Of a stretch of DNA of 38,530 nt, positions 26,059 through 34,697 are shown in pieces. How positions within the stretch are numbered: the first letter of the stretch is position 1; each line of letters opens with the position of its first letter. A program made the position numbers and the translations under genes. The notes below the pieces were generated by a model. It was not told the origin of the DNA. It searched no databases and saw nothing but the letters and a program-made list of their open reading frames with translations. Origin of the DNA: Oscillospiraceae bacterium (GTDB taxonomy: Bacteria > Bacillota > Clostridia > Oscillospirales > Oscillospiraceae); contig CADARY010000045.1 of the NCBI GenBank assembly GCA_902790375.1, positions 1-38,530 of the forward strand, written 5' to 3'.

Positions 26059-27033
26059 TTATGCTGCTCTTTGAAAGCGGATGCCGCTTGCGCGGAGGGA
26101 CAGCTCCTGCGACAGGAGCTTGAGGGACTCAAATTCCTCATCCAGTCCGTCCAGCTCACGGCGGAGCACCTGCTCATAGTGGCGTTTCTTCCCCTCCAGG
26201 GCGCTGATCTTCATGACCCAGCGCTCCATGATGGCAGGGCTTTGGCTGCCGCTCTTGATGAGATAGTCCGCGCGCTCCTGGTATTCCGCGATCTCCTTCT
26301 TCACCGCGGCGTAGAATTCCTCGGTCATCTTATCCCGCTGCTTGGCATCATCTATTATATAGATGGAGTTTGCCATGAGGCGGGATTTTGTCTTGCTGAG
26401 GCTGCTCAGAGCCTCCATGAAGTCCTCGAAGATATCCACCTTCTCCATACTGTGCCGGGGGACGAAATAAAGATGTCCGTTGACACTCATTTTCGTTGCC
26501 TCCAGGCTGCGGACAAAATTGAGGCAGATGGTCTCGATCTGCTTGCGGTTTGCGCAGGTCTGATACAGTTCGAACAGCTCCTCGGCACGGCGGCAGTAGG
26601 CAGCCGCGTCCACATCGCTGTCATAGGCCAGATTGTCATAGCTGAACAGCCCGCTTTCCTTGTCGAAGCTGATGTTCGCCAACTTCTCATACTGGTTGGT
26701 CTCCCGGTTCAGCGTCTCCTTGACCAGCTCTCTGGACAGGACACGGGCGGTGTGCTCGTTGTCCCGGCAGTAGACCCGGTAGATCTGCTGCTGTCCGAAA
26801 TTCTTGACGACGATACGGTCCTTGATGTCCCCGGTGGCGCTTTTGAAGGCGTCGGAGACAGAAACACGGCGGTCTCCCGCGTAATAGATGCCCATTCCGG
26901 CGCACAGCTCCGCCAGCTTCTCTTTGTCGATCAGCAGATCGGACAGAGAAAAATACAGGAGCTTGCCCAGCATATTGTTCTTGTCGCCGGACGCCACGCC
27001 CAGCATATCGTTCATGGAAATAACGTCGCTCAT
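26059..27033 (-). CDS. Element protein of unknown function (DUF6744-like)
   Basis: A 324-aa soluble protein. I do not recognise a catalytic motif. The N-terminal third is alpha/beta, with a strand-rich stretch around KNFGQQQIYRVYCRD; the middle has NGHLYFVPRHSMEKVDIFEDFMEAL; the C-terminus (260-324) is a predicted coiled coil. It resembles proteins I associate with integrative elements of Clostridia annotated as DUF6744, but this cannot be confirmed here. ATG 27033, with GGAGG 8 nt upstream, is preferred to the TTG at 27039. It is the last gene of the main operon and ends in Ala-Ala. Confidence 0.5.
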   Translation of the reverse strand: MSDVISMNDMLGVASGDKNNMLGKLLYFSLSDLLIDKEKLAELCAGMGIYYAGDRRVSVSDAFKSATGDIKDRIVVKNFGQQQIYRVYCRDNEHTARVLSRELVKETLNRETNQYEKLANISFDKESGLFSYDNLAYDSDVDAAAYCRRAEELFELYQTCANRKQIETICLNFVRSLEATKMSVNGHLYFVPRHSMEKVDIFEDFMEALSSLSKTKSRLMANSIYIIDDAKQRDKMTEEFYAAVKKEIAEYQERADYLIKSGSQSPAIMERWVMKISALEGKKRHYEQVLRRELDGLDEEFESLKLLSQELSLRASGIRFQRAA

Positions 27034-27046
27034 GTTCAAAACCTCC

Positions 27047-27286
27047 TCACCAGTTTCTCAATACTTCATCCAGCTTGTCATAGCGCCCCTGGCTCAGCAG
27101 GCCGCACTCATAGTGAAAGTTGATGTCTGTCAGCCGGTATTCAATGGCTTCCATGGTATGGCGGTCGCCTCTTTTCCGCGCGGCCTCATGCCTGCGAAAC
27201 AGGCTCTGCATGAGGGTGGGGGTCAGGCAATACTCGTTTCTGCGGTTGATCGCCTGAATGCGTTCACATTCTCTTTCTGTAAGCAT
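27047..27286 (-). CDS. Small hypothetical element protein
   Basis: A 79-aa helical protein (MLTERECERIQAINRRNEY at the start). The start is the ATG behind AAAGGAG at the expected distance; the longer ORF in this frame overlaps the primase gene and is rejected. It lies between the primase and the DUF6744-like gene, with gaps of about 10 bp. No family was recognised; the helix-rich, charged sequence could be a DNA-binding accessory. Confidence 0.65.
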   Translation of the reverse strand: MLTERECERIQAINRRNEYCLTPTLMQSLFRRHEAARKRGDRHTMEAIEYRLTDINFHYECGLLSQGRYDKLDEVLRNW

Positions 27287-27296
27287 ACTTTCTCCT

Positions 27297-28358
27297 TTAC
27301 GCCGCGGCGCGGGCATGGTAATAATCGTCCACACCCTTGTACACCGGGCTCCATACGTATTTGGAATACTTGATGTTCGAAAGGTGTCCGACCTCTTTAT
27401 GGATCGCAAGGATCGCGTTTCGGACATGGGGATTTGTGGTCTGATCCATGTCCATGGCTTCCACCAGCTCTGTGACGCCGAGATCCAGCACAGTCTCTTT
27501 CAGGCCGTGGATGGCGTTGACGCCGCCAATGCAGACAAAGAGCGCATCATTGTCAAGAAAGCTGGCCACGTCGCCCTTGAGCGGTCCTTCCGTCAGATAT
27601 GCCCGTTTGTTTGCCGTGTTCCCGGTCACATGAATCCAGGAATAACTGCGTGTGCCATTGGGCATATCCCGGCTGGAGAGCCAGCGATACTTTCTCCCCG
27701 GATCAGCCTCATCGTCGAGGCGGATCTTCAAGCCCTGGATCAAACCTTCCTTATTCCGTACCGGGATCAGAAAACCACTCGGTCCGGCTATCGTCCACTC
27801 GCCATAGCGGGTACGAAATCCGGGAATGCCGCTCAGATCACAGCCGCAGCTTCTGAGCAGGTCTGCCAAAAGCCTGCGGCCTTTTTCCGTCTCCGGCATG
27901 GAACGGTACTGGTTTCGCTCGATCCGTTCCTCCGACAGTCCCCGTCCGATAAGATTTTCTTTGTGTCGGTCTGAGAGTGTCAACAAATCCAGCATAGTGG
28001 AATAAACTTCGCTGCGCTCCGAAAGCTTGCGGGGCGCTGCCTCTGTATATTGGGAGTCGGGTTTTTTCGGCATGGGATAGACATTGCCGCCCTCTTCCAG
28101 CTCCTGAAATGCCTCCCTGTTGCTCAGTCGCATCACGCGGGCATACAGTGTGACGCTGTTGCCCTGCGCGCCGCATAAGACGCAGCGGTACTGATCGGTA
28201 GAGGTGTTCAGGAAGAGATGATATTTTCCCGCACCGTGGTCACCGCAGAAGGGGCAGCTCGCCTCAACCTCGCCCCTGGTAAGAGTACGAGGATTGAGGA
28301 CAAGCCCGCACCTGTGAGCCGTGTCTACGATGGGGATTTTCTTGTAGTCACGGCCCAT
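27297..28358 (-). CDS. CHC2-type zinc finger primase with TOPRIM-like (DUF3854-like) domain
   Basis: A 353-aa DnaG-type primase-like protein. The zinc ribbon (CPFC...CVLC, residues 35-63) matches the CHC2 class that recognises template, and from about residue 175 there is a TOPRIM-like region (YLTEGPLKGDVASFL, a Glu-x-Gly motif with the following Asp). It would make RNA primers for element replication or lagging-strand synthesis. It is shorter than cellular DnaG and lacks a helicase-binding domain. It is followed by a small gene and preceded by the SbcC-like gene with a 12-bp gap. It ends in Ala-Ala-Ala. Confidence 0.8.
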   Translation of the reverse strand: MGRDYKKIPIVDTAHRCGLVLNPRTLTRGEVEASCPFCGDHGAGKYHLFLNTSTDQYRCVLCGAQGNSVTLYARVMRLSNREAFQELEEGGNVYPMPKKPDSQYTEAAPRKLSERSEVYSTMLDLLTLSDRHKENLIGRGLSEERIERNQYRSMPETEKGRRLLADLLRSCGCDLSGIPGFRTRYGEWTIAGPSGFLIPVRNKEGLIQGLKIRLDDEADPGRKYRWLSSRDMPNGTRSYSWIHVTGNTANKRAYLTEGPLKGDVASFLDNDALFVCIGGVNAIHGLKETVLDLGVTELVEAMDMDQTTNPHVRNAILAIHKEVGHLSNIKYSKYVWSPVYKGVDDYYHARAAA

Positions 28359-28370
28359 GGGCGCCGCACC

Positions 28371-30233
28371 TTACGCTGCGATCGGCATTTCTGTCACGAT
28401 GGGTTTGATGGGACGGACATTCAGCTCCGAGCGGCTGACACATTTGGCCATGAGCACCTGCCCCGTGGGACGGACGTTGTTCAGGTCGTCGACCGACTCC
28501 ATGTTATCCACGAAGACAGGGTAGTTGCGCCCGGTCAGACGCTTCATAAGCTCAGATACCTCCATGCCCGCCCGGATCTTCTCCGAGAGGGAGAGTCGGT
28601 CATAGCGCCTGCCGTTATACTCAAAGCGGAACACATCCTTCACCTCGCCCGTGCTTTTCACTACGTCATAGAGGGAGATGGACACCCTGTTCATCTTGAG
28701 TTCTGCAAGCGTGAGCTCCACGCGCTTAGCGATGAAAAGGAGCAGGCAGCTGACAGATCCTTTGAGTTCAGTGATCTTTTCCTGCGCTGCCTTGATCTTA
28801 GTCTCGATCTCAGCCTCATCGGGAAGCGCCGCGCTCTGTAAAGCGGAAAGCTCCGCTTCAAGCTGATGGATTTCCTCGCCGCAGGCTTTCAGGCGATCGT
28901 ATTCCTCCGAGCTAAGCTTTCCATACTCCAGATCGGAGGTGAGTGTCTGCATCCTGCAGCGAAGCTCTTCCAGCTGCGCTCTTTTCTGCGCGGAGGCGCC
29001 GCGGCTGCTGTCCAGGAGTCTTCCGCGCTTTTCTGTCAGTTCACGGACATCCAGCTGGAGCTTTGCCACGTCCTCCTCCTTGAATTTCTCGAATGTGGTC
29101 TGGGATTCCGCGTCCATCGCTTTCAGCTCCTCCAATTGGGCGCGCTGCTCCTTGCCCTCGGCAACGATGCCGCTGATGCTCTCCTGGAAAGCTTTGCGAA
29201 CGATGGGCACGTCAGTTTCGGTGACAGCGCGGCGGCAGGTGGGGCAGACAAAGCCGGGAACAATGGCCTTGCCCGCGCTGAGCTCCGCGTTGTATTTTGC
29301 CGCGAGTGCCTTTACTCGTCCGGACGCATTCGCGAGTGCCTGTGTAAATTTGGATTCATAGGCGCTTGCGGAACGCGCCGCCAGCTTCTGTGTCTGCTCA
29401 TAGAGCTGCTTGTCCAGCTCATCCAGTCCACTGTCGTCACTGTCGTCGTTGAACAGCTCGCTGTACTGCGCGCTCAGATGGGTGAGTTCGCTTTCCAGTT
29501 CCTCCTTGTCTATGCCCGCATAGCGCTTTGTTTCCAGCGCAGACTTTTCGTTCATCAGCGCTTCACGCTTTGCCTCAAGCTCCGCGCGTTTACTGTTGCC
29601 GTTGGTTTTCTGCGACTGGATCAGATCCTGTTGCCCCTGCAAATAGATCACGGTGCTTTCTAGCTCCCGGATGTCCTTGCGAAGCTGCTTGACGCGGCCT
29701 TCCGGGGATAAAAGCGTCTCTGCGGGCAGCTTTTCCCGGATGGGTTCTGCCAATTCCGCGAGGACTTTTTCCTGCGGGATCAACGGGAGATAACGCTGCA
29801 GGAGATTCTTCCCCTCATCGCCCAGCTCTTCAATAAAGTACAGGGGATTGAAGATGGAGAGAAACACGTCCTTTTCGCCGAACATCTCCGTCAGATCGAG
29901 CTGGCGAAGCTCCTGACCGTCGTAGACGATGCCGGTTCTGCTGCCCTTATGGCTGCGTGTCAGCTCATGGGCCGTGCCCTTGTCATCCACAAAACGCAGG
30001 GTGACAAAAAGCTCCGGATCGGTCTCGCTGTGCAGGCGGTCGATGTTGCGCTCGGCAAAGAACGGGAGTCCTGTAACGGCGTAGGCGATGGCGTCCGCGA
30101 TACTGGTTTTGCCGCGGCCGTTGCCGCCGGTGATGACCGTGGGATTGCCGAAGGTCAGCTCCGTGGGCTGCGCAAAAGACTTGAAGCCCGCAAGACGCAT
30201 GCCCGTGATCTGAAAACCGCTTATCTTTTCCAT
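28371..30233 (-). CDS. SbcC/SMC-like AAA ATPase with zinc hook
   Basis: A 620-aa protein. The head begins MRLAGFKSFAQPTELTFG, with Walker A GGNGRGKTS. Two coiled-coil arms flank a CPTC hook (CPTCRR, near residue 340), which dimerises through zinc in Rad50/SbcC. The C-terminal half-head has LSLSEKIRAGMEVSELM in the signature position and YPVFVDNMES as Walker B, where Asn replaces the usual catalytic Glu. It probably acts with the neighbouring Rad52-like gene in DNA recombination. No SbcD-type nuclease gene is adjacent. RBS AAAGGAGAT. It ends in Ala-Ala. Confidence 0.8.
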   Translation of the reverse strand: MEKISGFQITGMRLAGFKSFAQPTELTFGNPTVITGGNGRGKTSIADAIAYAVTGLPFFAERNIDRLHSETDPELFVTLRFVDDKGTAHELTRSHKGSRTGIVYDGQELRQLDLTEMFGEKDVFLSIFNPLYFIEELGDEGKNLLQRYLPLIPQEKVLAELAEPIREKLPAETLLSPEGRVKQLRKDIRELESTVIYLQGQQDLIQSQKTNGNSKRAELEAKREALMNEKSALETKRYAGIDKEELESELTHLSAQYSELFNDDSDDSGLDELDKQLYEQTQKLAARSASAYESKFTQALANASGRVKALAAKYNAELSAGKAIVPGFVCPTCRRAVTETDVPIVRKAFQESISGIVAEGKEQRAQLEELKAMDAESQTTFEKFKEEDVAKLQLDVRELTEKRGRLLDSSRGASAQKRAQLEELRCRMQTLTSDLEYGKLSSEEYDRLKACGEEIHQLEAELSALQSAALPDEAEIETKIKAAQEKITELKGSVSCLLLFIAKRVELTLAELKMNRVSISLYDVVKSTGEVKDVFRFEYNGRRYDRLSLSEKIRAGMEVSELMKRLTGRNYPVFVDNMESVDDLNNVRPTGQVLMAKCVSRSELNVRPIKPIVTEMPIAA

Positions 30234-30250
30234 TTGATCTCCTTTCCCGC

Positions 30251-31198
30251 TTACGCGGCCTCTTCCAGAATTTCAAAGCTCTCCAGATAGTAGAAGGTGA
30301 CGGAATCCTGCTGCTTCAAGGTCTTGCGGACATGGAAGAGCCTGGCGTCACGACAGAGCTCAGGATGCGTCCCTCGCATGAAAGCGAGGCACTTTTTCCC
30401 TTCAGGGTTCTGGAGCATAAGGTTGGTATACTCCCCGTTCATGCCCTTCTGCACCTTCACGTCGGTGACGATGTACTCCCAAGCTGGAGTCTCCGGTGCC
30501 TTTCGGTACTGCGCCAGATCCACGACCTTGCCGCCCGGTTCCCTGTCTTTCTCGGGTTCCTGCCGTTGCTGTGGTGGTTCTGACTGCCTGGGCTTTTCCG
30601 CAGGCTTCTCAGGCTGAGGCACGTCAGGCTTTTCGATGCTGCCCGGTGCCCTTTGTGGTGTGAGCAAAGACTGCACCCCACAGGGCGCCGCTGCCGTCAG
30701 CTTGAACTTTGTCAGCATGTTCAGATAGGCCTTGTCCAGCTTGGCACGCTCCGAGGGCTTGATGATGTAGCTCTTGCCCTTCTTCTCAATGTTCACATAG
30801 ACCGTATCCATGTTGTACAGGACGCGGCCGATGCCCCATTGGACCGCAGCGCGCTTCATGGAGTCGCTCAGACCGCCCTTGACCGGTTCAATATCCGAGT
30901 CCTCGGCTCCGTCCCATTTGGTGATGAATCCGCGGCCCTCGAAATAGATGGAGATGCCGCAGATCTGGGCCTCCCGCTTACCGGTGCCGTGCCAGGGCTT
31001 GTACTCGTTGTACCAGTTCTGCGGCCCCACCACTTCATCCAGACGGTTCTGGATGGCGCGGTTAGTCACATACGGCACCGCGATGCCCTGCATACTGCTC
31101 TCAAAAGCGGTTTGAAGTCTCCATTCCAGATCCTCCGCGGCAAAAGGCATGGCCAGCGCCGCCTGGATTTCATTCGTCGTCTTCATTGTCTGTTCCAT
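30251..31198 (-). CDS. Rad52/Rad22-like single-strand annealing protein
   Basis: A 315-aa protein. Residues 10-165 have the Rad52 core: RLDEVVGPQNWYNEY, then GISIYFEGRG and the KRAAVQWGIGRVLYN block. Proteins like this anneal complementary ssDNA in phage and element recombination. A Pro/Glu-rich linker (about 180-225) leads to a small C-terminal beta domain, which may bind ssDNA or a partner. It lies directly upstream of the SbcC-like ATPase, and its start overlaps the E2-like gene's stop by 29 bp. It ends in Glu-Glu-Ala-Ala. Confidence 0.82.
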   Translation of the reverse strand: MEQTMKTTNEIQAALAMPFAAEDLEWRLQTAFESSMQGIAVPYVTNRAIQNRLDEVVGPQNWYNEYKPWHGTGKREAQICGISIYFEGRGFITKWDGAEDSDIEPVKGGLSDSMKRAAVQWGIGRVLYNMDTVYVNIEKKGKSYIIKPSERAKLDKAYLNMLTKFKLTAAAPCGVQSLLTPQRAPGSIEKPDVPQPEKPAEKPRQSEPPQQRQEPEKDREPGGKVVDLAQYRKAPETPAWEYIVTDVKVQKGMNGEYTNLMLQNPEGKKCLAFMRGTHPELCRDARLFHVRKTLKQQDSVTFYYLESFEILEEAA

Positions 31199-31883
31199 TC
31201 AAGCCTCCAATAAAGTCTGCCAGCGTCTTTCCGTTCGGGATCAGGATATCCGTATAGTAATACGCCGGGTCCTTGTCCTTCAAATGCTCCATCAGTTCCT
31301 TATGCCCCAGCTTGAGCTTGTTGCGCTCGGCTGAGTACATATCGTCGTTATCCGGGATGCCCAGCAGATAGCGCGGAAAATTTACAAGCGCCGTCTGTTT
31401 TTTGTAACGCGGCAGCACATTGTTCCCCGTGCATACGCGGGAATCCTCATAGACGTTGGAGAAGGGATAGCGGTACATGACAGAGCTTGGCGACGGCTTT
31501 TCGTCGGCCATGACGCCGAGCGTGCAGCCGGCCACCCTGCCGGTATCCAGGACCCGAATGCCGAACACAAGACGCGGGATCGGGAAGTTGGGGTATTCCG
31601 TTTCTCTGTAGGTCATGTCTGCCTTGAGCTCCGGGTTCCAGAGGATAAAGGTTTTCTCCCCTTTGCCGATGGAGACAGACAGACAGTGCTCCGGCAGAAG
31701 ACCGGAATCCACAACTTCATTGCTTCTATAGCTCTCGTTCAACATAAAATACAGGTCGATGGGCGAAATCTCCTTGAAGGATATCGCGCCGTCGCGCTTG
31801 AGTTCCTCCACAATGATCTTTCCCGAATTGGGAGAGATACGGAGGCGAATGTCATTGCTGTAATCGGTGTTTTCCGCCGCCAT
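31170..31883 (-). CDS. E2-like protein of the Prok-E2_D / PRTRC-B type
   Basis: A 237-aa protein. The block PIPRLVFGIRVL ... YRYPFSNVYEDSRVCTGNN matches the PRTRC-B/Prok-E2_D signature: the stretch of Pro, Asn, Val, Tyr and the Cys (Cys151) that corresponds to the E2 active-site thiol. In ubiquitin-like pathways an E2 accepts a modifier from an E1. Here a ThiF/E1-like gene and a JAB peptidase lie four to six genes upstream in the same operon. The start codon overlaps the previous stop (TAATG), and the end overlaps the Rad52-like gene. Whether the Cys is active is untested; PRTRC systems remain uncharacterised biochemically. Confidence 0.72.
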   Translation of the reverse strand: MAAENTDYSNDIRLRISPNSGKIIVEELKRDGAISFKEISPIDLYFMLNESYRSNEVVDSGLLPEHCLSVSIGKGEKTFILWNPELKADMTYRETEYPNFPIPRLVFGIRVLDTGRVAGCTLGVMADEKPSPSSVMYRYPFSNVYEDSRVCTGNNVLPRYKKQTALVNFPRYLLGIPDNDDMYSAERNKLKLGHKELMEHLKDKDPAYYYTDILIPNGKTLADFIGGLNGTDNEDDE

Positions 31884-32446
31884 TACGCAGCCTCCTCCAT
31901 ATGTTTCTGCGGCAGAGAAACGATCTTGCCTGAGCGTTTCTCTATGATCTGGTTCATACGATCAACTTCCCGGTAAAGGTAGTGCATCAGATCTGTGAAT
32001 GCCATCACCACACCGGCGGGCTCATAGTATCCTTCCGCAAATTCTACCTGTATCTGCGGGCTGCTGTCGTTATAGTGGATTGTCACATCAAAGATGCCGC
32101 AATTGCGGTCGGCCAGGAAAAAGGTGACCACATCCTCAAATCTCCTTCTGGCAGCCTGTACGGAACAAAGATGCAAGTCGGAAAGCTTTACGCTGAGATC
32201 GAGATATTCATCAAAAACGCTGTCGTAAATATACAGGATCTCCGAACCGCTCATTTCATCATAGTCCGAGTAGCAGTCGTCAAAGATTTCTTCCATGGAA
32301 TAATAGAGAAACTCCAGAACCTCCTCAACGGAAAACGCAGTCTCTCCGGAGACAAGGTGCGCTGCCCGATGAGGCCTGTACATCTGCACAAAACGAAGCA
32401 GTCTCAGCACGCCGAGAACGTCATATTCATAATCGCTGTCGTACAT
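31883..32446 (-). CDS. Hypothetical acidic element protein
   Basis: A 187-aa protein rich in Asp, Glu and Tyr (MYDSDYEYDVLG at the start; YDEMSGSEILYIYDSVFDEYLD in the middle). It has a mixed alpha/beta pattern and no motif I recognise. Conserved position between the 99-aa gene and the E2-like gene, with end-to-start overlap, suggests a role in the same module. No good ribosome site is seen before the ATG; translation may be coupled to the gene ending at 32456. It ends in Glu-Glu-Ala-Ala. Confidence 0.65.
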   Translation of the reverse strand: MYDSDYEYDVLGVLRLLRFVQMYRPHRAAHLVSGETAFSVEEVLEFLYYSMEEIFDDCYSDYDEMSGSEILYIYDSVFDEYLDLSVKLSDLHLCSVQAARRRFEDVVTFFLADRNCGIFDVTIHYNDSSPQIQVEFAEGYYEPAGVVMAFTDLMHYLYREVDRMNQIIEKRSGKIVSLPQKHMEEAA

Positions 32447-32455
32447 AGGCCGTCC

Positions 32456-32755
32456 TCAGAAAAACGCGCGCTTTTCCCGCGCCGAAGCCTGGATGAGCTT
32501 GAGCATCTTGTTGAACCCCTTCTGCCAGCTCTGCTCCATACTCCGGTAGTGATCGCCGGACCACATCATAGCAGTATGACACAGATCAAAGGCGTTAAGA
32601 TCGAGCTTTGTAAGATCGATCGTTTCGCCTTTCCCCAGCTTGTCAAAGACCTCCTTCTGCAGGTATTCGCTGTGCTGCGGCTCTTCGCAATACGGGATCG
32701 CCTCCGGGATTGCATGGAGAAGCTCTGTGAATGTCTCAGGGCTGAATTCAAGCAT
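32456..32755 (-). CDS. Small hypothetical element protein (99 aa)
   Basis: A 99-aa helical protein (MLEFSPETFTELLHAIPEA at the start; CHTAMMWSGDHYRSMEQ later). I chose the ATG at 32755, which overlaps the stop of the preceding frame at 32748-32750 and follows GGAGGCGG; the longer ORF upstream is in the wrong frame for the neighbouring gene. No family was recognised. Confidence 0.65.
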   Translation of the reverse strand: MLEFSPETFTELLHAIPEAIPYCEEPQHSEYLQKEVFDKLGKGETIDLTKLDLNAFDLCHTAMMWSGDHYRSMEQSWQKGFNKMLKLIQASAREKRAFF

Positions 32756-32912
32756 GTTCCGCCTCCAGTTCCACAACGCGCACGACGCAGATGGCGTAAT
32801 CCGCCACATGGCTGATGATGTGCTGCTCCTCGGCGTCCGAAATGAACGCCTTTTTCTGCTGTGTGTAGTAGATGCCGTAGTCCGGCAGCACGATGCCGCC
32901 CTCTGCCAGCAC
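32748..32912 (-). pseudogene. C-terminal remainder of the gene at 32916-33287 beyond an in-frame TGA
   Basis: Immediately after the TGA at 32916-32918, the same frame stays open for 54 more codons (from GTG 32912: VLAEGGIVLPDYGIYYTQQK and onward) and ends in overlap with the next gene. The join reads ...VLFHLA-stop-KVLAEGG, a natural helix if the stop were CGA (Arg). It may be a nonsense mutation, an error, or a separately initiated small protein (GTG). Confidence 0.55.
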
Positions 32913-32915
32913 CTT

Positions 32916-33287
32916 TCACGCAAGATGGAACAGAACCTGCTCGTTTTCGCTGTTGATGAAAATGGGGATCACATGCTCACCGGTGTCTGCTTTCTCGATC
33001 TCCTTGAACAGAAAACCCATATGAAAAGCCATCGCGTTCTGCTGCTTCTGCTGGGCTTCGGCCAGGAGATTCAGAAAGTTCAAGGGGTCTTCGATTCCCA
33101 ATACCACGCCGTAAGCATTTTTGATCTCGCTGTCCCAGGCCTTCTGTACCGGGAAGAAGCTCCCGTAGTACTTGCCCAGATACTTTGTGAGAAGATCGGT
33201 CACGACTCCCCACACATGTGTTTTGAGGCTGTCCGCGTTTTGCGTCTGATCGACCGGAACGACCACAGCCAGATTGCCGGATCTCAT
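32916..33287 (-). CDS. Hypothetical element protein, apparently truncated by TGA
   Basis: A 123-aa protein (MRSGNLAVVVPVDQTQNAD at the start). It has alpha/beta character and no recognised family. RBS AGGAGG lies 8 nt before the ATG. The frame is probably longer in its ancestor: translation would continue past TGA for 55 codons, giving about 178 aa. It sits between the methyltransferase (13 bp upstream) and the 99-aa gene. Confidence 0.65.
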   Translation of the reverse strand: MRSGNLAVVVPVDQTQNADSLKTHVWGVVTDLLTKYLGKYYGSFFPVQKAWDSEIKNAYGVVLGIEDPLNFLNLLAEAQQKQQNAMAFHMGFLFKEIEKADTGEHVIPIFINSENEQVLFHLA

Positions 33288-33299
33288 GTTTTGTACCTC

Positions 33300-34694
33300 C
33301 TATGTCAAAGACTTAAAGCCCTGCGGCGTCAGAATGTTGAAAATCATCTTGTTGGTAACGACCTCCCGCACCTCCGTGCCCATGTGCTTACCCTCCGCGG
33401 TGAACTTTTCTTCGTTTTCCGTATGCACGACCTTGACGATCCTGCCCTTGATGATGTGCGGATGCTCGCATTCGATGAGGCCGTTGATCATCCCGGAGCC
33501 GCCGATGAGACCGATCTGCCCGATGGAGAGCGGCAGAAGTGGATGCTTCACGCCGCTGTCGAGCTCACTTCTTGTCATCATCTGCTCGAAGCTGTCTGAG
33601 CGCCGAAGCTGCTGCTCCAGCTCCCGCTCGTTGAAAATCTCCCCCTTGAAGGTGGCGACCTCCACCGCTCGTTCCGGGAGCGCGTAGCGTCCCTCCGGCA
33701 TTTCTGACAAGCTCGGAATCGTGTCTGGGCTGACCGCGTATCGTTCCAGCCGGAGCGTATCGCCCGGCTCTGTCGCCTTGCGCTTGCGTATGCCCATGAC
33801 GGCCACCTGCCGAAAGCGCTGAAACTCCGCGTCGGTAAAGCGCCAGACTGTGAGATCATCGAAATTATCTGTCAGCACCCGGCAAATATCCGGGGTGAGG
33901 CGGTAATACGGGATCGCATAGATCAGCAGGCCGCCGTGCATGAGACAGCGTATACTTTCGATCAGGAACCGCTTTTCATGGCGGGATTTGCCGCCGTTCT
34001 CGTTCAGTACGGACAGGTAGGGCGGATTCAGGAACAAGAGGTGAAATGCCTCGTGGCTGACGGTACTGTGAAAGAAGCTTCCGAAGCCGACACGGTGAAG
34101 CCGCGTCTGTGCTTCCTCGGCTCTGCTTTCGTCCAGCTCCACGCCGTAGGTGTAGCAATTGTTTCCCTGAGCGAGCTGCCGGAGCGCCTTGCCGCAGCCG
34201 CAGCAGGGATCCAGCAGATTGGTGGTCATGCCCTCGGGAAAGGTAATGCCCCTCAACATCAGGTCAATGTTGGCGGAATCGGTGGGATAGTAGCCCAGCT
34301 TGATCTGATTCAAGAGGCGTCCGACCACCTTTGCGTTTACGGTGTCCCCGGCGGGGATGCATAAGGCAAAGCTCTGCAGCACATCGTAGACGCTCTTGTA
34401 GCTGGTGCTCATGAGATCAAATCCTGTAAGACCCCGGCTGAGCTTCCCGGCGAGACCGGCAAGCTCATACTCCTCCACCTCCATCAGCAGCATTCTCGCG
34501 TCAAAAATCGCTTTCTCCAGCGCTGTCTTCGTTTTCTTGAGCTCCAGATAGCAGTCCTTGGCAGCAGCCATATCTGCCTCGCGGTATTTCTCTACCTTGG
34601 CACGATTCACGACCAACGCTTTGGACTGCCGCAGGATAGCGGCTTTCAGTTCCGCAAGACGCTCAACGGCATAATATTTTTCCTGCTCTGCCAT
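33300..34694 (-). CDS. N6-adenine DNA methyltransferase-like protein (DUF6094-like)
   Basis: A 464-aa protein. After a helical N-terminus (residues 1-75), the SAM-binding motif I is LLDPCCGCGKAL (about residue 160-171) and motif IV is NPPY (about 222-225), in the order of gamma-type adenine methyltransferases. No restriction endonuclease or target domain is adjacent, so it is an orphan, possibly protecting the element from host restriction or marking its DNA. The start lies 4 bp past the upstream stop. Similar proteins in integrative elements carry the DUF6094 label, recalled rather than searched. Confidence 0.75.
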   Translation of the reverse strand: MAEQEKYYAVERLAELKAAILRQSKALVVNRAKVEKYREADMAAAKDCYLELKKTKTALEKAIFDARMLLMEVEEYELAGLAGKLSRGLTGFDLMSTSYKSVYDVLQSFALCIPAGDTVNAKVVGRLLNQIKLGYYPTDSANIDLMLRGITFPEGMTTNLLDPCCGCGKALRQLAQGNNCYTYGVELDESRAEEAQTRLHRVGFGSFFHSTVSHEAFHLLFLNPPYLSVLNENGGKSRHEKRFLIESIRCLMHGGLLIYAIPYYRLTPDICRVLTDNFDDLTVWRFTDAEFQRFRQVAVMGIRKRKATEPGDTLRLERYAVSPDTIPSLSEMPEGRYALPERAVEVATFKGEIFNERELEQQLRRSDSFEQMMTRSELDSGVKHPLLPLSIGQIGLIGGSGMINGLIECEHPHIIKGRIVKVVHTENEEKFTAEGKHMGTEVREVVTNKMIFNILTPQGFKSLT

Positions 34695-34697
34695 AGC

